Shown here: in pieces, positions 59,257-64,000 of the stretch | Position numbering within the stretch: position 1 is the first letter of the stretch | How the letters are laid out: every line of letters begins with the position of its first letter | From: JTS-AC122 sp050246015 | GTDB taxonomy: Bacteria > Planctomycetota > Phycisphaerae > Phycisphaerales > UBA1924 | DNA: 64,000 bases | Direction of reading: 5' to 3' | NCBI GenBank assembly: GCA_050246015.1 | Contig: JBFWWU010000013.1 | Location: 61,385-125,384, forward strand | Position numbers and translations under genes: made by a program | Notes under the pieces: generated by a model | The model's input: the letters and a program-made list of their open reading frames with translations, nothing else | What the model was told of the DNA's origin: nothing | Databases searched by the model: none

Positions 59257-61242
59257 TCACGGTCGCCGGCGCCGGGGCCAGCGCCCGGCGAGCACACTGG
59301 CGATCAGCACCGCGCCGACCACCGGCAGTACGTATTCGTCATGATACCAGCGCCAGGCGATGAACTGCCGCAGTTGGTGCAGGAGCAGCACGGCCAGCAG
59401 GGTGCCGGCGAGGGACCCGCGGCCGCCGGCGATGCTGGTCCCGCCGAGGACCACGGCGGTGATGACGTCGAGTTCGATCCCGAGGCCGGCGTCGGCCTTG
59501 GCGGTGTTTCGCCGGGCGATAAGCATGACGGCGGCGAGCCCGGCGGCGGCGCCCGAGAGCGCGTAGATCCAGAGGGAGACCCGGGCGACGGCGATGCCGC
59601 AGTAGCGCGCCGCGGTCTGGTTGTACCCGATCGCGCGGATGTGCCGCCCGGCGACGCCGCGCCACATGACGAGCGCCGCGACGACAAACGCGGCGAGTGC
59701 GGGCAACATGATCACGGGCACTCCCATGACGCGATCGGTGGCGAGCGAGGAAAAGGAATCGGGGAACCCGGAGACGGGTTTGGCCCCGCTGATCCCTTCG
59801 GCGAGCCCGCGCAGGAGCGACATGGTGGCGAGTGTGACGATGAGCGGGTGGAGGTTGGCGCGCGTGATGAAGAGGCCGTTGATGATCCCGCAGGCAAGGC
59901 CGGTGGCGACGCCGACGCCCGCGGCGGGCCACACGCCCAGGCCGCGCTCGAACGCGATCCCGGTCAGAACGGCGGAGAGGGCCATGACGGAGCCGACGGA
60001 TAGGTCGATCCCGCCGGTGAGGATCACCAACGTCATGGGAACGGCGAGGAGCGCGAGTTCGGCGACCTGAGGCAGCAGGGAACGCTGAGTCGCCAGCGAC
60101 AGGAACTCGGGCCGTGATGCCCATGCGCCGATCAACAGCGCGGCGCAACCGATCGCGAGCAACCCCCAGCCGGCGAGCGAGGGAGTCGCCGCGGAGTCCG
60201 GTGCATGGCGCGGGGCCGAGTGCGAGAGGTATGACCCGGGAGCGGCGGCGGCGGCGCGGGCGCGAGTGAGGTGATCGACGACGACCGCGCCGAGAATGAA
60301 GGCGCCCTGGATAGCACGTTCCCAGTAGGCCGCTTCGGGCCCGAGTTTCATGAACACCAGCGAGGTGCGGACGATCCCCAGCAAGACGGCGGCGAGCACG
60401 ACGCCCGCGATGGTACCGACACCGCCTTGCACGGAGACGCCGCCCACGACGACCGCGGTGATGACCAGGAGTTCGAACCCCACGCCCATGCCCGACTCGA
60501 TGACGGAGAGTTGGGGGACGGAGACGATCGCGGCGACGGAAGTCAGCGTGCCGGAGAGGGTGAACGCGAGCAGCCTGGCGCGGCGTTCGCATGGCCGCCC
60601 CATCCTTGCGAGGCGCGCTGCCTCGGCGTTATCCCCGACGGCGTACAAGCGGAGCCCGGCGGCCGAGCGGCGTGTGAACAAGGCGGTGAGGACGGCGACG
60701 GCGGCCGCGGTCCACACCGCCGTCGAGAGGCCAAGCGGGGTGGCGGTGCCGATGGCGCGCATCGCGTCGGGCAGGTCGGTGATCCACGCGCCTTGCAGGA
60801 TGATGTCGGTGACGCCGCGCAGGATGGTCAGCGCCCCGAGCGTCACGATGATGGATGGGGCCCGTCCGAATGTAACCAGGACGCCGTTGAGAAGCCCGAG
60901 CCCGGCGCCGGCGAGCAGCACGAGGGGCACCACGGCGCCGGTTGCCAGCCCGGCGTGGGAGGGGGAACTGAGCAATCCGATCATCGCGGCCAGCAGTCCG
61001 TACATCGAACCGACGGAGATGTCGATTTCGCCCGTGATGACCACGAGGGCGACGCCGCAGGCGACGATCACGCACGGCGCGCATGCGGAGAGCATGTCGG
61101 CGATGTTGGTGCCGCTGAGAAAGGCGGGGCTGGAGAGCGCGGCGGTTGCGATGGTGGCAGCGAGGACGAGGAGGAGGCCCGCCTCGCGCCGGCGCAGCAG
61201 CGTGGAGAGTCTCGCGCCAGAAGCGTCGCGCGAGGCGATCAT
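59257..61242 (-). CDS. Fused double sugar ABC permease (RhaP-RhaQ type)
   Basis: A 661-residue membrane protein made of two ribose/rhamnose-type permease halves. Each half has the family motif: GEIDISVGSMYGL near residue 70 and GGIDLSVGSVMAL near residue 400. Each ends with a glycine-rich loop, VGGVSVQGGVGT and LGGTSIAGGRGS. A linker rich in Ala/Pro/Ser (about 320-355) joins them. In related loci the two permeases are separate. The Arg/Pro-rich end RWPRRRRP is normal. No ATPase gene is next to it in this window. Confidence 0.9.
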   Translation of the reverse strand: MIASRDASGARLSTLLRRREAGLLLVLAATIATAALSSPAFLSGTNIADMLSACAPCVIVACGVALVVITGEIDISVGSMYGLLAAMIGLLSSPSHAGLATGAVVPLVLLAGAGLGLLNGVLVTFGRAPSIIVTLGALTILRGVTDIILQGAWITDLPDAMRAIGTATPLGLSTAVWTAAAVAVLTALFTRRSAAGLRLYAVGDNAEAARLARMGRPCERRARLLAFTLSGTLTSVAAIVSVPQLSVIESGMGVGFELLVITAVVVGGVSVQGGVGTIAGVVLAAVLLGIVRTSLVFMKLGPEAAYWERAIQGAFILGAVVVDHLTRARAAAAAPGSYLSHSAPRHAPDSAATPSLAGWGLLAIGCAALLIGAWASRPEFLSLATQRSLLPQVAELALLAVPMTLVILTGGIDLSVGSVMALSAVLTGIAFERGLGVWPAAGVGVATGLACGIINGLFITRANLHPLIVTLATMSLLRGLAEGISGAKPVSGFPDSFSSLATDRVMGVPVIMLPALAAFVVAALVMWRGVAGRHIRAIGYNQTAARYCGIAVARVSLWIYALSGAAAGLAAVMLIARRNTAKADAGLGIELDVITAVVLGGTSIAGGRGSLAGTLLAVLLLHQLRQFIAWRWYHDEYVLPVVGAVLIASVLAGRWPRRRRP

Positions 61243-61294
61243 GCCGCGAAGCTCGCAGGTACGGTAGTCACTCGCGATACCGTAGCCCGGGTGT

Positions 61295-61309
61295 GGGGGG
61301 GGTGGGGGG
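61295..61309 (+). repeat. G runs in the spacer upstream of the permease gene
   Basis: Eight and six G residues (61295-61302 and 61304-61309) flank a single T in the 88-bp spacer. On the minus strand these are C runs in the leader of the permease gene. Confidence 0.8.
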
Positions 61310-61330
61310 TGTGACCGGGCGGACGTGGCC

Positions 61331-61969
61331 TCAGCGCTTCGGCTCGCCCCAGGTGAGGTCCCAGACGATCTCGTTGCCCGGCTTGGTGGCGACATCGGCG
61401 CGGATGGAGAGCGTCGCGATATTTTTATCGACCGCCTCGCTGATGCCCGCGATGAGCGGCGCCGCGCCGTGGGAAATAGGAGCCGTCGGGAGCGAGATGC
61501 TGATGGCGATGACGGAGCCGAGTCGGCTTTCTTTTTGGTCCGGGTAGATCGCCGCGGTGGTTGCTTTGCGCTTGTCGGCGCTGGGCTGCGTCAATGCCCG
61601 TACCCACTTGGCGTCGGGCCCTCGCGGGAGCGTGACGCGGAGGACATTGAGGCCGCGGCTGGTTGTTTCACAGGAAAACGTGATGTCTTCGAAGGTGAGG
61701 GCGGAGAGGGCCTTGAACTCGCCGCGAGCGGTGGTGATCTGAGCGGCGGCATCCCACGAGACGCCCCCGGAAGTCGGCTGCACCGCCGACGGTGTTTCGG
61801 GGATCGCAAGCCGGGTGGAGCGGATGGTGCCCGAGAGGTCGTTGTTGACGGTGATCGAGATGTTGGAGGCATCGGAGTCGTCGCAGCCGGGGAGCGAGAA
61901 CATCGCCAGAAGAGCCACGGCTGCGAGCAGAAGCAGAGCACGGCATCGGGGCAACCTGACGGTGTTCAT
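61331..61969 (-). CDS. Lipoprotein of unknown function at the head of the rhamnose genes
   Basis: A 212-residue exported protein. The signal peptide ends in AMFSLPGCDDS, a good lipobox. The mature part begins with two beta strands (NISITVNNDLSGTIRSTRLA) and has no Cys or known motif. It precedes the fused permease gene on the same strand by 88 bp, so it could belong to the same operon. I do not recognise its family. Confidence 0.75.
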   Translation of the reverse strand: MNTVRLPRCRALLLLAAVALLAMFSLPGCDDSDASNISITVNNDLSGTIRSTRLAIPETPSAVQPTSGGVSWDAAAQITTARGEFKALSALTFEDITFSCETTSRGLNVLRVTLPRGPDAKWVRALTQPSADKRKATTAAIYPDQKESRLGSVIAISISLPTAPISHGAAPLIAGISEAVDKNIATLSIRADVATKPGNEIVWDLTWGEPKR

Positions 61970-62109
61970 GCATCAGGATATGGAGCGTCGGGGACGGATG
62001 GGAAGCGGCCGTCGGGAGTACCGCGGTGGGTCTGGCCGGGAGGACCAAGCAGGCACGAGGCGGCTCGGGTACACTGACGCCGATTCGGTTTGACCCATGG
62101 GAGGTACAC

Positions 62110-63621
62110 ATGTCTCGCTCGCTCTTTGCTCGGCTGCACGCCCGCCACGGCAAGAAGGACCCATACGCGCTGACGCGGCGCGAGGCGCTTGCGATCACGC
62201 TCGCGTCCTCCGCCGGTCTGCTCATCAGTTCCGGCACGGCGCTGGGAAGCGTCCGGCGGTCGCGCCGGCTTTCGTCAGCCAAGAGCGTGATTGTCATCGG
62301 AGCCGGGTTCGGCGGGCTCGCGTGCGCGCACGAACTCAAGGCGGCGGGGTACGACGTGACGGTGGTCGAGGCCAGGGATCGCGTGGGCGGACGCGTGCTG
62401 TCGTTCAATGCCGTGTGCTCGAAGGAGTTCGTGCCGGGTCGGAACGTGGAAGGCGGCGGCGAACTCGTCGGGTCGAATCACCCCACGTGGGTCAACTACG
62501 CGAAGCACTTTGACCTGGAGTTTCTCGACGTCACCGAGGAAGAAAACGTCGATTACCCGATCATCATCGAGGGCAAGCGGCTCGTCGGCGAGGAGTCCAA
62601 CACGCTGTACGAGGAGATGGACGCGGCAAACATGATGATGGACGCCGATGCGATGAACATCGACCCCGACGAACCCTGGAAGAGCGAGAACGCCGCGGCG
62701 CTGGACAAAAAAACGATGCAGGAGTGGATCGACTCGCTGAAAGACGTGTCGGACCTGACCAAGCGGGCGATCTCGATCGAGAACGGCTCGAACAACGGCG
62801 TCGATTGCAGCCAGGCGAGTTACTTGGGGATGCTCGCGTGCGTGAAGGGGGGCGGGGTCGAGAAGTATTGGACTGACTCGGAGGTGTACCGCTGCAAGGG
62901 GGGCAACCAGACGCTGGCGTTGAAACTGGCCGAGGCGATCGGGAAGGACCGGATCGTGCTCGGGCTGCCGGTGAAGGAGATCGACGTCAAGGCGGACCGG
63001 GTGGTGGTGAAGTGCGCGGACGGACGAACGATCGAGGCCGACGACGTGGTGCTCGCGACGCCGCCGCCGACGTGGAAGAAGATCACGTTCGGGCAGCCGC
63101 TGCCCGCCGCGCTGGCGCCGCAGATGGGCACCAACGTGAAGTACCTCAACCACCTGAAGACGAAGTTCTGGGTGGAGAAGAAGATGGCGCCGTGGGGCTT
63201 CACGGACGGGAACATCGTGATGACCTGGGACGGCACGGACGGACAGGAAGGGAACGAGAACGGCGCGATCAACTGCTTCTCAGGAGGGAAGGCCGCGGCC
63301 AACCTGCTGGCCATGGGGCGCGATGAGCGCAACGCCTTCGTGAAGAGCGAGATGGAAAAACTGTTCCCGGGGTTCGCCGAGCAGTTCGTGCAGGGGCGAT
63401 TCATGGACTGGCCCAACGAGCAGTACACCGGCGCCGGGTATTCGTTCCCCGCGCCGGGAGAAGTCACGCGAGTGGGCCCGCTGCTCTATAGCGGGCTCGG
63501 GCGCCTGCACTTCGCCGGCGAGCACTGCTGCTACAAGTTCACTGGGTATATGGAAGGCGGGCTCAACTCCGGCGTGTCGCTGGCCAAGCGGATCGCGATG
63601 CGGGACGGCGTGCTGAAGTAG
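62110..63621 (+). CDS. Tat-exported flavin amine oxidase-like protein
   Basis: A 503-residue FAD oxidoreductase. Near residues 22-40 a Tat-like signal, LTRREALAITLASSAGLLIS, is followed by the FAD motif VIVIGAGFGGLACAHEL and VVEARDRVGGRV, the double motif of flavin-containing monoamine oxidases and phytoene desaturase relatives. The C-terminal FAD motif is LHFAGEHCCYKFTGYMEGG. Substrate unknown. ATG follows GAGGT by 4-5 nt. A TACACT box lies about 40 nt upstream. Confidence 0.9.
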   Translation: MSRSLFARLHARHGKKDPYALTRREALAITLASSAGLLISSGTALGSVRRSRRLSSAKSVIVIGAGFGGLACAHELKAAGYDVTVVEARDRVGGRVLSFNAVCSKEFVPGRNVEGGGELVGSNHPTWVNYAKHFDLEFLDVTEEENVDYPIIIEGKRLVGEESNTLYEEMDAANMMMDADAMNIDPDEPWKSENAAALDKKTMQEWIDSLKDVSDLTKRAISIENGSNNGVDCSQASYLGMLACVKGGGVEKYWTDSEVYRCKGGNQTLALKLAEAIGKDRIVLGLPVKEIDVKADRVVVKCADGRTIEADDVVLATPPPTWKKITFGQPLPAALAPQMGTNVKYLNHLKTKFWVEKKMAPWGFTDGNIVMTWDGTDGQEGNENGAINCFSGGKAAANLLAMGRDERNAFVKSEMEKLFPGFAEQFVQGRFMDWPNEQYTGAGYSFPAPGEVTRVGPLLYSGLGRLHFAGEHCCYKFTGYMEGGLNSGVSLAKRIAMRDGVLK

Positions 63622-63654
63622 TCGGGCGGTGCAGCCGGTCAACAGGAGGCGGCG

Positions 63655-64000
63655 ATGGCGGCGCGGTGGCCCTGGGTAGAACGGGCGTTCCGGTTCGACT
63701 TCCCGGTCGGGAAGTTTCCCGACATTCTCTCGCGGTATCGCGGCACGGCGGCACGCGTGGATGAGGCGGTGAGCGGCCTGCACGACGATGCCTTGCGCTG
63801 GCACGATGCGCCGGGAACATGGAGCATCAAGCAGAACATCGGGCATCTGCTCGATCTGGAGCCGCTCTGGGAAGGGCGGGTGGACGATTATCTTGCCGCG
63901 GTAGCGCGGCTGAGAGCGGCGGACATGACCAACGCCGCCACGCACGCCGCTGGGTACGATGCCCGGTCTGCTTCGGAACTGCTCCATGGGTTTCGTGAGG
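63655..64000 (+). CDS. DinB-like protein, 5' part only
   Basis: The first 115 residues of a protein cut by the window end. The helices DEAVSGLHDDALRWHDAPGT and SIKQNIGHLLDLEPLWEGRV match the DinB/DUF664 four-helix bundle, where His in the HLLD segment binds metal. DinB-like proteins are thiol- or metal-dependent transferases with many unknown functions. The ATG follows a perfect AGGAGG at 5 nt. No stop is seen before the end. Confidence 0.8.
   Translation, partial: MAARWPWVERAFRFDFPVGKFPDILSRYRGTAARVDEAVSGLHDDALRWHDAPGTWSIKQNIGHLLDLEPLWEGRVDDYLAAVARLRAADMTNAATHAAGYDARSASELLHGFRE

Overview
High-GC DNA from a planctomycete, most likely class Phycisphaerae. Three exported proteins end in a tandem EF-hand-like tail of the type DxNxDGxxxSQDFFDFLxxFF. 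SecE is enlarged, a PEP-CTERM-like anchor and Tat-exported enzymes are present, membrane proteins carry YDLTG/CPECG zinc ribbons, and an isolated hpnH is found. All of this fits that group. No rRNA, IS element, phage module or CRISPR array was found.

Layout. 0-2 kb: the conserved rpmG / tRNA-Trp / secE / nusG block. 2.5-8.8 kb: a four-gene minus-strand repair operon (MBL exonuclease, ATP-dependent ligase, Lhr-type helicase, PdeM nuclease) with overlapping or nearly overlapping genes. 9-17 kb: rplU, MgtE and TerC transporters, KdsC-type phosphatase, acyl desaturase, tRNA-Thr, FAD monooxygenase and two zinc-ribbon membrane proteins. 17-21 kb: CYTH protein, leucyl aminopeptidase, mnmA, a perfectly paired four-way-junction element, and an AhpD-like protein. 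21.2-26.8 kb: a compact three-gene unit made of a 1121-residue DUF4062-like/nSTAND1/TPR protein, a propeller-like lipoprotein and a SLATT-like four-TM protein. This is the best candidate for an uncharacterised defence or signalling system. 27-40 kb: Tat-exported TIM-barrel protein, folP, ABC exporter, solitary OppD-type ATPase, Tat-exported epimerase, GH38 mannosidase, GspF, and an RNA m5C methyltransferase. 40-46 kb: two large exported proteins around a DHH phosphoesterase. 46-51 kb: hpnH, then a well-formed cobalamin riboswitch in front of three exported or surface proteins (propeller-like PEP-CTERM protein, EF-hand-tailed protein, pseudopilin), inferred to serve B12 capture. 51-53 kb: OppD/OppF ATPases without permeases. 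53.5-62 kb: an L-rhamnose locus (GH106 rhamnosidase, rhamnose isomerase, binding lipoprotein, fused double permease) that lacks its ATPase. 62-64 kb: Tat-exported flavin oxidase and a truncated DinB-like gene.

Two patterns run through the window. Several genes have a TANNNT box only 6-8 nt before the start codon and no Shine-Dalgarno sequence, which suggests leaderless mRNAs. The plus strand is G-rich to about 13 kb, C-rich from about 20 to 51 kb whatever the gene direction, and abruptly G-rich again after about 51 kb, next to a four-run G tract. All domain calls come from motif reading without database searches.
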